Position numbers and translations under genes: made by a program. DNA of 64,000 nt from Ascochyta rabiei (taxonomy: Eukaryota > Ascomycota > Dothideomycetes > Pleosporales > Didymellaceae), in assembly GCF_004011695.2 (NCBI RefSeq), contig NC_082412.1, positions 558,001-622,000 on the forward strand. The letters run 5' to 3'. Of this stretch, positions 54,100 to 64,000 are shown in pieces (the first letter of the stretch is position 1; each line of letters opens with the position of its first letter). The notes beneath the pieces were generated by a model, which saw nothing but the letters and a program-made list of their open reading frames with translations, had not been told where the DNA came from and searched no databases.

Positions 54100-56986
54100 T
54101 GTCTAAGGAGTTAAATTTCTTATCTTTACTGTCTAATAGTAGGAATTAGTCTGTAGAGATATGTTAGTTTATAGTAGAGTTCTTAGGTGTAGCTGCTAGT
54201 TCAGTATAGGTCTTAGGCTTAGGAGGAGCAGGGTATTAATTTGCTTTATAACCCTTAGTTCTGTAGTTAAAACATGTAAATATATTAGTTGTAAAACTAG
54301 TCTCCTTAGGTTAACGCTAGCAGGTATTCTTGTTCTCTTAGCCTAGTGCAGGTTAAAGAACAGCAGGCGACTCTAGGGAGATAGTAGTAGTGTTTTTGTA
54401 AGTAGCCTAACAGTTACAAAGACTAAAATAATTCTGCCTATCTCCTAGGATATCCTTGCTATTAACCTTAGAAGGGATATAAGCGTAGTTGTAGAAGAAG
54501 GTGTTAAGCTAGTTATAGTAGTTACGTAGCCTAGACAGTAATTTATTACAGGCTACGTTAGCTATCTATTACTGCGCAAAATTAGGGAGTTTAGTCTATA
54601 GCTAATAGTAATATGTTTCTAGTGATTAGTTAGGTTACTAAGTAAAATATTTTATCTTAGTGTAGAAAACTAAAAACGCTATAATAACATTAGCAATTTC
54701 TAGGCTAGGGTATTATAGGAATATAAATAGGTTAAAGGCGCGTTTACCTAAACTATAGATATCCTTATCTCTATAAACTTCCTATAGACAATAGATATAA
54801 TCTATAGAGTTAGAGTAGCAGCAGGTAAAACTAGAGGGATCCTGTAGAAGAGCGTAGGCGGGTTCTTTAGTGTAGATTAAGAAGAAATCAGCCTAGTCTA
54901 TAGGATGTTAATAGCCCTAACTATTAGCGCGTATAAAGTGTAAGCAGTTAAACAACTAATTATTAAAGTTATCTTTAGGGCTTGTAAAATAGGATAGTTT
55001 CTTTATAGCCTTATCTAATTAGTTGCTGTACTAGTCTAAGGACTAAAGGAATTACTAAGTGCTAGCTAGAGTAGAAGTTAGGGTAACTAGGGTAGTGCTC
55101 CCTAGTAGCGTGTATGTAGAAGGCGCCTTAACCTATTTTAGAAAGGTACAGAATTAGTCTATTATAGCAGGTGTGTTGTTATAAAGCTGTAACTGTAATA
55201 GTATGCTAGTGTAGGTGCCTACTAAGCCTAGTGTTTTAGGCTTAGGAATATTAGAGGACTGCTAAGTTAAGTAAAGGAGGTGTCTAAAGCAGGAGGGGGG
55301 TTAGTTAGTAGTGTTATTAGTCTGGCCTCCTAGATATTCCTGTGCTAAGCCTTAATCAGCTTTTAGCTTAAGCTGTTAGTAATACTAAGCAAGTTAAGTA
55401 AATTACTGCTAATACTAAGTAAACTTAGCTTATAAGTTATTTAGTTAAGCAGCTGTCTAATTATTACAGTTAATTAGTTAGGAGTAAAAGTGCTTAGCCT
55501 AATCTAGCTTATATTACTTATTATTTAGTTGCTAGGATAGCGCGTGTAGACTGCTATTAACCTTACTAAGAAGTTCTAGGAGGAAGGTAGAGAGTATAGA
55601 GCATTGTCTCTAGGTAAGGTGTATAGAATACCTATCTAGATAGTTATTAGATAGTAGAGGAAGCCCTAGATTCTAAACAAGAGGATTAAGGGACTAGAAG
55701 TTAAAATCTGTAAGTAGCGCAATAAGGAACTCTAAAGGTTAGTTACCTAGGCTAAAGTATTTAACTAGGAAGTGTTTAACTATAGTAGTAGGAAGGTGCT
55801 AAAACTGTTAGGAGAGACTGTTGTTTAAAGGGACCTAGGAGGACATAGCGCGCAAAGAGTCCTTATAGCAAAACTGTAGAGCTAGGGTAGAGGTATCCTA
55901 CTAGCTAGCATAAGTAGATTCTTCCTATAGCCCTAGAGTAGCGCTAGTAAGTTTCTGCAGAGAAGCCTGTCTCTAAGGGGAGTAGAGAGTAGGCTAGTAG
56001 ATTTCTGTAACAGTATCCTCTGTTTTAACAGTAGCTTACTTGTCTTTCTATGTCTAAGACTTTAGTTAATTAGTAGATAAAGTAGATAGGCTGCTACGTA
56101 TAATAAAGGTTCCTAGGGTAGTAGCTTTCTTACATATCTTGTAGCTAAAGTCTTATACATAATTAGAAATAGCACTACTACCCTAATAATTAAGGAACTT
56201 AGGATCTATAGGGGCTATTAGGTAGTGTAGGCAAGACTTGTTATAAGAAGTCTTCTTTACAGAAGTAGAAGAAGGCTAGAGGGGTAGCATAGAGCTAGGC
56301 TTAATATTATCCTTATTAGCTAGTAATATAGCTGCAATATGTAAAGATGTTAGTAAAAGTTAAAGAGTTGTGTGTACAAAGGTAAGTGTAGTAGTAGTAG
56401 GTAGTTAGAGGAGAAGCAGTGCACCTAGTGCCTTTAAGTAGTAGTAGGGCCTAGATATTTAGTAGTAAAAGTACTATATATAAGTAAAAGACAAATTCTA
56501 GTAAAAGAGCTGTGTGTTAGTAAAAGACAAAGAAGTAAGTGTTTCTTAAAATAAAGGGGTAGAGGATACTTAGGGGCGCTAGACCTCTTAGAAGGCGCTA
56601 GTAGATTAATAAAATAGGTACTAGACTGCTTAAAAGGTGCTAAAGGGAGGCGCTACACCACTTAAAAGGCGCTAGTTAGTTAGGGGGTAAAACAAAAGGT
56701 TAGTACTCTAGAGCCTAAAAAAAAGTAACAATTTAGCCTACTAAATATTAAAGACAGGTAATCTGTACTTAGAAGACGTGCAGGGGAGGCTAATCTGTAC
56801 TTAAAAACAGGCACTTACTACCCACGCTAGTTAGGGGTAGAGACTAGGAAAGGAACTCTTAATAGGGCTAATACTTAGTAAAGAGATAGCACACTAGACT
56901 AAAACTTTAGTGTAACCTTAAGCAGCAGTAGCTAACTACTAGCTTAACAAAGGCAGAAGCCTAAGAGAAAGCTAAATATTTTTAGC
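54100..56986 (-). pseudogene. gypsy-5 gag and 5' region, decayed
   Basis: Gag lies between the 5' LTR and the protease. The knuckle at about 54236-54274 reads C-F-N-Y-R-T-K-G-Y-K-A-N-Q-Y, a CX2CX4HX4C site in which two Cys and the His are now Tyr (TGY to TAY or CAY to TAY). The capsid-like part is at about 54500-55100. 55300-56986 is poorly coding and contains A/G-rich runs such as AAAAGTACTATATATAAG and GTAAAAGAC near 56460-56530. Confidence 0.65.
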
Positions 56987-57258
56987 TGTTAGGTCTGCTA
57001 TTATATAAGGTAGAATTTATAAGCATAAAAGTAGCAATCTAGTAAACTAACAGAATTAAAAAAGGAGTAAACAAAATAGCAGACAGTAAGCTATAAGAGG
57101 GCGGAGAGAGAGACCTACTTATAGTAGTAAGGCCTATACTCTCTGTAAGTAAAAGTAAAGGTAAGTAAAGGAAGGTTCTACTAGGTTTAATGGAATCTGC
57201 TAGTAGGTTGTGACACATACTAGTAGGTTACCATCTTACCTTAGCAGAAGTTCTAACA
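56987..57258 (-). repeat. gypsy-5 5' LTR
   Basis: About 272 bp, ending CTAACA; direct repeat of 49007-49287. It carries the promoter side of the leftward element. Confidence 0.8.
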
Positions 57259-59640
57259 ATAATCAAGTTGTTAATAAGTTACAGCGTTAACCTTTAACTA
57301 GTCTAGTAGATTAAATCTATCTCCCTGTTGTATGCAAGGGGTACTAAGATAGGCCTTTCCTTCTTAGCAGGTGTAAGCTACCTCCTTGTTATTATTAGAC
57401 AGGATTAAACTCTAACTATAGGGTAAGAAGCTCTTATTAGGTTACTAGACTAATGTTGCAGGTTTTTAGAACTAATTATCTTCTACTAACCACTAAACAG
57501 GGTTATAAAGTACTTATGTAGAGCAATCTAAATTATTATTAATATAATAATATAGATAATATAAGAATCACTCTTAGTATATATGCTTATCTTAAACTTT
57601 CTAGGTATTATTCTTATAACGTAGTTAGTAAGAGTATATAATAAACTGCTGTAATAACATTATCTTATAAATAGTTAGCTTCTAGCTTAAATCTAAGATT
57701 ATTACACAGTTAAATAGGAACCTGCAAATGTCCTCTGCTTTTTAATAGTACTTAGACAGCTTGTCACAACCCTTTTGCACAGCTGCTTTTACAACTTTTA
57801 GCTATTCTATGTTATTAGCGTACCCTAGGTTATTGCTAAGCTCTTTAGTTATCTAATCTAAAAAATTAAATAGCCAGTTATACATTAGCTAGATGTGCTA
57901 GAATAAGGGCTTATAATTCTTACTAAGGGCACTAGATACCTTCTTAAATTGCTGTAGCATTATTATAACAGCCCGCAAGTACTGCTACTTAGTTATTGCT
58001 AGTTAAGGTTTTTTAAGATCTTTAAAATTAGCTTCTGCTACCTGATTATATAAAGAAGCACCTTCTCTGCAGGTTAGTGCCTTTAGTGTAATTTCTTGCT
58101 CTAACTATTTGTTAATATAAACCTAAAGCTTTATTACGCGCTTACACATTTTGTAGGTAGAGTTCTACCTAGTCCTAATATCTTATATAAATAATAGTTA
58201 ATTATTTACTAGAATATTACTCTATAGTATAAGAAACCCCTTAAATTGTTATAGTAATAGATCTATTGCAATACAGATAGCTTAGATCTACATTAGACTT
58301 AGTATAAAATAAAATAATGTAATAAATAATTTCTACCTTCTAGAGAGAGTTTAGAACAGACATGCTGTTTTTAAAACCTCTCATATAGCATTGCTGCAGT
58401 CTTTATGCATACTCTATTTCTACTAATACCCTAAGTTAGAGATAGTAAATAATGTCTTATACAATAAGGTTAATTATATATATAAGATAGGAAACAGTGT
58501 TCTCTCTACTATCCTAAATAATGTTATTCTACTGTAGTAACCTCTCTAAGGTCTGTAATCATGCACTGTTATTACTGGCATTATCGCAAGTAATAGCAAG
58601 CAGTTGTTTTATAGTTTTAGTTTCCTAAAGAAGTTAAAGAACTTACTATGCTATAGAGGATGCTTAATGTTTTCCGCGTATAGGAAAAAAGTCTAAAAGG
58701 ACTTCTTATAATTTCTAGCTCTTGTTTATTTAGTGACCTTTAATAGCTAGAAAGCTAAGGTAATTACCTACAGTCTAGGCATCTAATGCAATAGATAATT
58801 TAGTACTAGATCTAAAATCCTAAAGAGGAGCGTGTTCAGCAGCCTTAAATTAGCTCTAGAACATTTAGCTAAATTTATAACAGGTAGTTATTACAGGTAC
58901 AAGGCTTAGGAAGTAGACAAGTTATTAGAATAACAGCCGATTAATAGTTTAAAATAAGAGGTTGTTGTTAACAACTAATTGCATAAGCTCTGTTTTAAGG
59001 GCTAAAGTAGAGTATGCTAGATTAGAAGAAAACTAGTTTTAGTTTTGCTGGCAGGCAGTGTATAGATGTAATAGGAGGTTTAACAAAACATAAGCAGGAT
59101 TCTTAATTTGTCTGCAGGCTTGTAAACTAAGGTACTAGATAAGATACTTAGTCCTACAGCCTTTTAGAACTAGGTGCTAATAGACTAACCTATAGTTATA
59201 ATAGTATACGTAAAGATAGCTATCTTATACCTAAGAGGCTTTGCTATATCTACTCTAGATCTAGCCGAAGTAAGTTAGTGCATCCTAATGTAGCTTTTTA
59301 GAAGTAGGATTACTTCTCTATAATATAGTTGTCTAATACTAATCCTGGACTATAATAGTTGCCTTACTATTACTAGTATTAGAGTCTAGGGATACTAGCT
59401 GTTTAATAAGATATAATTGTTTTAGAAACTTCCCTTTAACAAGTTATATAGCAGAGAAAGTAAGAGATAGAAGAAGCTTAGGTAGAGTAAAAGGTGTGTC
59501 TACTAGTAGTAATGACATATATGTTATATGTAGATGTAACAAATATAGGTATTTAATCCTAAGGCAACAGAATAATAGAAAAACTTTTTAATAAACTGCC
59601 TAGGGTAAGCCTAAGCCCTAACAGCAGGATTGTTATATTT
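57259..59640 (-). pseudogene. hAT-family transposase, decayed
   Basis: The minus strand reads a hAT transposase. From N to C: ALDA-TVGNYLSFLAIKGH at about 58735-58800 (the conserved Asp plus W-less motif) with EVLLDFFPIRGKH after it, then TR-NSTYKMCKRVIKLQ at 58125-58173 (the TRWNS-like motif) and KLSKYY near 57735-57765. The C-terminal dimerisation domain should be at 57260-57600 but its signature is lost. The N-terminal BED finger (59000-59500) is not clear. Terminal inverted repeats and the 8-bp TSD could not be found. Many stops. Confidence 0.75.
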
Positions 59641-59652
59641 AGTGCTAGGAAC

Positions 59653-59807
59653 TGTTATAGGCTTAGACCTTGTCTAAGCCTTAAGAGAGACGGGGCGGTT
59701 ACGTGCCCTACAGACATATTAGAAGGACACGCAACGTGTTACCTCCCTAAGAGATACAATACCATATTAACCCTTATTACATCCTACCCTAAGGCTAGTC
59801 TATAACA
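59653..59807 (+). repeat. gypsy-4 5' LTR
   Basis: 155 bp, TGTTATAG...CTATAACA, reverse complement of the solo LTR at 29203-29356. It carries the hairpin GGCTTAGAC-CTT-GTCTAAGCC at 59660-59680. Confidence 0.88.
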
Positions 59808-59989
59808 TTTATATCTCTTCTTCTAGGAGAACAGCTAGCACTTATACTATGTTAGCGAGTTCCTAGAATAATCCCCTAAATAGATTAGTTCCCTTAACCC
59901 TTTAGAAATTTTTAGCCTAAATATTATAGTTTATAACTAACTTATAGTTAGACTAAACTGCTACTAATAAGCGTATAGTATTACTTAAA

Positions 59990-60965
59990 CGTAATAACTC
60001 TAATAAACACGCATTTATTAAGTTCTTAGTATAAATAGCTAATGCCTATACTAGACCTGCGTCTACAGTCCTATTATTATTCTTAGAAGTAACGCTGTAC
60101 CTATTAACATCTACCCTAGCCCCTAACCTGCCTTATAACGTACTGTTTTGAGCGTCTACCCTAGGCCTGTATGCCCTTGTACAGACGTCTACAGCCTATA
60201 GAAAGCCTCTTTCTATAGGTAAGGCCTTTAATAGAGACAAATCCTTGTTTAAGGCGTAGTAGGTTACAATAGAACATAAGTTGCAGGTAGACGCGTCCTT
60301 TATTAGTAGGCTATAGAACATATTTACCTTTATATAGTTCTAGCTTAGTATATCTATATAATAAGATATAGCACTATTCTATAAGAATAGGGGTACCTAA
60401 GGTGTGTAGAGCCTAGAGGACTTCCTAGCATATCTGGAATTATGCTAAAGCAATAACTACAGCTAGGAACAGGCCTAGGCAAACCTTGAGAGCGTCTGTT
60501 AGGGTACTAATAAATTATTCTTAGACTTTTCTATTTAGTTTAAGCAGCTACTTATGTAAAGTAGCAGCTTCTACTAGAACAGAAAACAGCACCTATTAAA
60601 ACTCTGCTAGGCCCTAAACGTAAATATCTATTATATAGTAAAAAACTAAGGAGTAACTTATATAGATTATAATACAGCTATTATAGAGTATAAGTCTATA
60701 ACTGTAGACGTTAAGAATATAGCTATAGAAAACTAGCTGCGCTATAACCCTACCTAGGTACTGCCTAAGCATAACAGAGACTATAATATTAAGATAACAG
60801 TTATGTCTACAGTACGCACTAGCAGCAGTGCTAAGCGTAGGGGTTAGAAGTGTTCTGCTCCTAACTAGGCTACGTAGGTTCCTAACAAGGTATTCTAGCA
60901 ACGCTAGGAGGCTAACCTATGTACCTGTTGCGGCAAAGGGGAACATATTTACTAGGATTGTGCTA
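59990..60965 (+). pseudogene. gypsy-4 gag with CCHC zinc knuckle
   Basis: Plus-strand gag. The capsid-like part includes KPLSIGKAFNRDKSLFKA near 60195-60260, SLEDFLAYLELC near 60405-60450, ANLESVC-GTNKLFLDFSI near 60470-60530 and NRKQHLLKLC near 60575-60610. The knuckle CTCCGKGEHIY-DC at 60920-60961 keeps all four metal ligands (CX2CX4HX4C), with one TAG (60953-60955) between His and the last Cys. Stops are fewer than in its neighbours. The 95-codon minus-strand frame at 60614-60901 is an antisense shadow. Confidence 0.83.
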
Positions 60966-61149
60966 ATGTAGTAGTAACTACAGTATAGGTGGTTATATTC
61001 TTAGCTAAGAAAGAGGCTAGTTTATATAGGGGAAACTAGCTACTTCTAACGTAAGCCTAAGTTAGGGGCCCTGTAGAAGTATATTAGCAGAAGAGACTAC
61101 TAGTGCAGGAGCATGGTAGGCTGCTAGGGGAGCTATTACAGACTCTATA

Positions 61150-61460
61150 GACAAGCCCCTATTCTACATCCTATTATCTATTATTAGGGCAACTTAGGCT
61201 AACGCGCTAGTAGAATTAGGGTGTAAATGCTTTAGTGTAGTAAGCAATACCTTTACTGCGCGCTTAGGAGGAGACTTTATTAAGGTACTGTGTTAAAGTT
61301 GTACTTTAGTTAAAGACCGTAAGCACTAATTCTAATGGTCCTTAGAGATAAGTACTAGTAGATTGGTTAGGGTTATTAACTAAGTAAAGCTTGTAAAGAT
61401 AGGGTGCACTAAATAGTACAGAGTAGACTGTCTAGTTTAAGCATAGGTTAAGATTCTAAA
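61150..61460 (+). pseudogene. gypsy-4 aspartic protease, decayed
   Basis: The frame reads NALVELGCKCFSVVSNTFTA at about 61200-61260, where the retropepsin DSG triad is now E-L-G. The Ser-to-Leu part fits a TCA-to-TTA change. RLGGDFIKVLC and ISTSRLVRVIN follow. The RT that should come next is absent. Confidence 0.7.
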
Positions 61461-61500
61461 GATAAACTTAATTAATAAGATTAAACATAAACTATAAGGG

Positions 61501-61960
61501 TTGTGTTCCTACTAGATATATACTAAGAAGATATAATACTTATTAATAAGTAACTAAAGTTAGTCTAATGAAATGTATAAGGGTGCTTATAGATAAGTAT
61601 ATTATACTATACTTATTAATAAGCAGTTACGTATATTATGCTTGTTAACAAGCAGTTATATAATAACCCTTTCTGTCCTATCCTTCTCTACTGTTTGTTC
61701 CTTTAGGGTAGAGTTAGGGGTCTTAGTTAGCTAGTACTTATGTTTGTACTGTGCCCTAGCACAGAATTATAACACTATTCCTCCTTCCTCTTTAGTTTAT
61801 CCTTAAACTACGTAATTGTCTGTTAGAGTTTTATATAATCTGTAATCTCTGTATCTAGTATCCTATAAGTTAAAATGTCCTTACACGCCTGTAATATCTA
61901 TCTTATATTAGAAAACTATTAAGCTAATATACGTACTAAAGTCCCTTATAATTGTTATTT
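61501..61960. other. Junction gypsy-4 / gypsy-3b
   Basis: AT-rich sequence with two copies of ACTTATTAATAAG (about 61541 and 61609) and an AAGTATATTATACTATACTT near-palindrome. It probably holds the 3' LTR or terminal part of gypsy-3b, but I cannot set its borders. The plus strand from about 61800 starts to look weakly coding. Confidence 0.35.
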
Positions 61961-61961
61961 C

Positions 61962-62390
61962 TTTAGCAGCTACAAGTGCTATATTATATTAGGTAGTCTA
62001 AAAGGTCTAAAGTGTGCTAAGTGTATAAAGGTTAGTAAGCTATATATAAATATGTCTTAGGCGTTGTTAGATAATACTTATAAGGAGTATAAGAAAAAGG
62101 TAGAAGTAGACAAGTTACTTCTTATTACTGTAATTGCGCACTTATTGCGTAATAAGAAAATCCTAATACAGGTAAATAAGCACGCGCAGCAAAAGGCGCT
62201 ATATTTAGCAAATAGAATAGTTAAGGCTAGCAAGTTACACCTAGCTAAGGAAGTTAATTCTAACTATTCTATAGCGTCTATTAGCATATATGCCTTGCTA
62301 GCTACCTAGGGTACTCTTAGTTTAATTAAAGAGTCTATAGCAAATTATAGTACTTATATACTAATTAGCAGCAGCTTATAAGGTACGCAG
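61962..62390 (+). pseudogene. Antisense Cys-motif/coiled-coil ORF next to gypsy-3b
   Basis: A plus-strand frame in one register contains YKCYI, then LKGLKCAKCIK (C-x2-C, 62013-62024) and, after one TAG (62058-62060), an 81-codon open stretch (62064-62309, opening at TTG) reading LDNTYKEYKKKVEVDKLLL, HAQQKALYLANRIVKASKLH and EVNSNYSIASI. The latter is a Lys/Leu/Ala-rich coiled coil. The frame ends SL-GTQ near 62385. The organisation (Cys pairs, coiled coil, antisense to a gypsy 3' end) matches 37745-38713 and 25342-25700. A small zinc-binding protein of a type often found beside ascomycete gypsy elements is my best guess; function is unknown. Confidence 0.6.
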
Positions 62391-63421
62391 GTAGGTCCTA
62401 TATATTTTCTAAGTCTTGGTATCCTAACTTTTCAACTAGGTACCTTTGTTTATTACCATTTCCCTTATATACTACTTTTTTTTTAACTTTCTATTTATCT
62501 TTACTATTAGCTTAGTAATAGAAGTTCTTCTAGATAGGCGTTCTAAAGTTAGCTAGTTCTAATAGCGATATGTAGAACACTAGATAGATCTTTACATCCT
62601 TTAGTAGAATAAGTCTATAGTTAAATAGGCTTATCTACTTTAAAATAAAAAAGGGTCTAACTTTAGTATAGTCTAGTTTTTTTGTTAGTCTTTATATGTA
62701 AAGGTTTTTTGAAAGGAGATAGACTTTATACCCCTCTTTTAGCTAAGGTACTGTTTTTATTTTCTAGTTAACATATAAGATTGCTTATTCTTAAGCCTTA
62801 CTAATATTTTCTTATACTTTCTTATGCACTTCTTTTAGTCTTACTACTTGGAAAATTGCTAATTTAGTCTAAATTAGCATATCTAGGCTTCTAGTAAAGA
62901 GATTTAGGTGCATCCTGTAATTTAGAAAGAACAGTAATTCTTCTGTTACTTCTAATAATTTGTTATTATATGTAATTTATGCTAGAGGTAACAGTAAAAC
63001 CTAGTTATCTTACTGCTAGTTGCTGTATATCTGTAGGTATGTTTCTATAGTCTAATTTGTTCTTTCTGTCTATCTATCTGTCTGTAGATAGTATGCTGTT
63101 AAGAGCTTCTTCTTAGTACTAATTTGCGCTAAGAGTGTGGTCTAATAATTTAATATAAAGAGCTTGTCTCTATTACTAATAATTAATTTAGAAATACTAT
63201 AGTGTTAGATAATCCTATCTAAGAATACCTAAGTAAGCTACTCTAGAGTATAGTTGTAGCAAAATCGTATTATCTTAGCAGCTTTTATAAATCTGTCTAC
63301 TATAACAAAGATTAAGTTATAGGTGTATTCTGTAACAGGGTCTCTACAGGTAGGTAGCTGTGTAATAAAATCTATTATAATGTTTGTCTATAGTGCTGTA
63401 GGTAGTTCTATAGCCTATATT
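62391..63421 (-). pseudogene. gypsy-3b integrase and C-terminal region, decayed
   Basis: Minus-strand sequence closely similar to 25700-26740 of gypsy-3a, including the post-chromodomain motif (62530-62600), the integrase C-terminus and the core up to a breakpoint at 63421. There the gypsy-3a copy continues (near 26740) but this copy changes abruptly to the next element. More degraded than copy a. No RT is present in the window. Confidence 0.8.
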
Positions 63422-64000
63422 TGTAAGGGCACTGTAGGTAGGCAATAGAGCAGAGCGATATAGGATGAGATAATAGGTAATATTAAGAGATAAGACAAAT
63501 CCTTAATAGATAAGTCTTTAGGTGTGTAGATGTTATATACTAGTTAGTAGGTCTCTAGGCTTAGCCTAGGACCTAACTAAGGTATCCTCTGCTGTAGGGA
63601 GAACACCTGTAATAATAGCCCCCCCCCTTCTAAAGGTTCGTCCTAAACCGCTTTAGGGAATCCCTAGGGCCATTATTAAACTTTAGAAAAACCTCCTGTA
63701 GAGGGAAAAACTTAGTAGGAGAAATGTAGTGTGGCCTAGGGTAACTATCCAGCATTAAGTAAGGCTAGGTAGCTGTTAAGAGCAATCCCCTAGATGCCAG
63801 CTACGCCGTCGTCACAACGCCTCCTTAGTACTCTGCTAGGGTAGCACCACTGTGCTGCTGGGCTACTAGGTTTTCCTGTATTAAGTAAGGCTAGGTAGCT
63901 GTTAAGAGCAATCCTATAGACGCTAGCTACGCTATTATTACAACGCTTTCTTGTTTGCTAGAGTCTTAATATAGGTTAAGTCTGTAATTGTTAGCTCTAT
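63422..64000. mobile_element. Probable edge of another LTR element
   Basis: The sequence begins TGTAAGGGCACTGTAGG exactly where gypsy-3b is interrupted, as expected of an LTR inserted there. It includes a C9 tract (63619-63627) and two 67-bp direct repeats (63754-63820 and 63880-63946, 126 bp apart). No coding frame. The element runs off the window, so the class cannot be confirmed. Confidence 0.5.
63754..63946. repeat. Pair of 67-bp direct repeats, 126 bp apart
   Basis: Both start ATTAAGTAAGGCTAGGTAGC and end ACAACGC. They have equal length, and almost all differences are C in the first and T in the second. Confidence 0.9.

Larger units (their letters stand above)
49007..57258 (-). mobile_element. 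gypsy-5, Ty3/gypsy element with ~275-bp LTRs
   Basis: LTRs at about 49007-49287 and 56987-57258 share long blocks (for example AGTAGCAATCTGGTAAACTA and CTAGTAGGTTACCATCTTAC). Internal minus-strand order is gag, protease, RT, RNase H, integrase, so it is Ty3/gypsy transcribed leftwards. Both LTRs have TGTTAG at the left; the right one ends CTAACA. I could not confirm a TSD, and the outer few bases are uncertain. Size is about 8.25 kb. It is decayed by stops throughout. Confidence 0.85.
59653..61500 (+). mobile_element. gypsy-4, truncated Ty3/gypsy element
   Basis: A plus-strand element starting with an LTR at 59653-59807, followed by gag and protease, then losing similarity near 61450-61500 before any RT. 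The family is the same as that of the solo LTR at 29203-29356. The rest is replaced by the 3' part of gypsy-3b, so gypsy-3b probably inserted into it or the two are joined by a deletion. Confidence 0.78.

Noticed and set aside
60614..60901. Open 95-codon frame on the minus strand
   Set aside because: It is antisense to the gypsy-4 gag gene, which is supported by a CCHC knuckle on the plus strand.

Overview
The window is a transposon graveyard from a filamentous ascomycete (Pezizomycotina-type) genome, in a compartment damaged by repeat-induced point mutation (RIP). I found no convincing host gene, tRNA or rRNA in 64 kb. The sequence is AT-rich and full of TA dinucleotides, and nearly every coding frame is riddled with TAG and TAA. 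TGA/TGG and their complements TCA/CCA are strikingly rare, while TGC/TGT and GCA/ACA are common, which points to RIP acting mainly in a YCA (=TGR) context. The species cannot be named from this sequence.

Layout. 1-16478: a minus-strand Ty3/gypsy ruin (gypsy-1) split by a Fot/pogo DNA transposon (pogo-A1, 3262-5124), a complete minus-strand Ty1/copia element (copia-1, 6514-11787, TSD CTATA) and a second pogo family (pogo-B, 14185-16046). 16479-16706: three 76-bp tandem repeats. About 16990-22080: a minus-strand Tad-like LINE (LINE-1), broken by a 0.9-kb non-autonomous retroposon (18484-19405, TSD CTATAGTTA). 22307-22865: two RIP-poor tandem units just upstream of LINE-1. 22890-23029: a truncated copia LTR. 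23030-25316: the 3' half of a LINE of the same family on the plus strand (LINE-2). About 25320-31962: minus-strand gypsy-3a, with a solo LTR (29203-29356) and pogo-A3 (29842-31704) inside or at its edge. 31968-46246: plus-strand copia-2 (TSD CAACA/TAACA), stretched from about 5.1 kb to 14.3 kb by pogo-A4 (32507-34369) and a complete minus-strand gypsy (gypsy-2, 36997-44287, TSD ACTGT). 46252-48610: a repetitive tract holding a second copy of the non-autonomous retroposon (TSD of 15 bp) and a G-rich TAGGG-like block. 49007-57258: minus-strand gypsy-5 with LTRs of about 275 bp. 57259-59640: a minus-strand hAT transposase ruin. 59653-61500: plus-strand gypsy-4 (LTR, gag, protease), truncated. About 61560-63421: the 3' part of a second gypsy-3 copy. 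63422-64000: the probable edge of another LTR element.

How it works together. Nesting gives relative ages: gypsy-1, copia-2, LINE-1 and gypsy-3a are hosts, while the pogo copies, copia-1, gypsy-2, the solo LTR and the small retroposon are later arrivals. All have been mutated in place. The catalytic YxDD box of the reverse transcriptases is changed in seven of the eight that can be read; only LINE-1 keeps it. The points most worth following are the non-autonomous retroposon that shares its 3' tail with the LINE, the antisense, apparently intron-bearing Cys-rich/coiled-coil ORFs at the 3' ends of the gypsy elements, the exchange of subterminal repeat motifs between pogo families of equal length, and the strong trinucleotide bias of the RIP.
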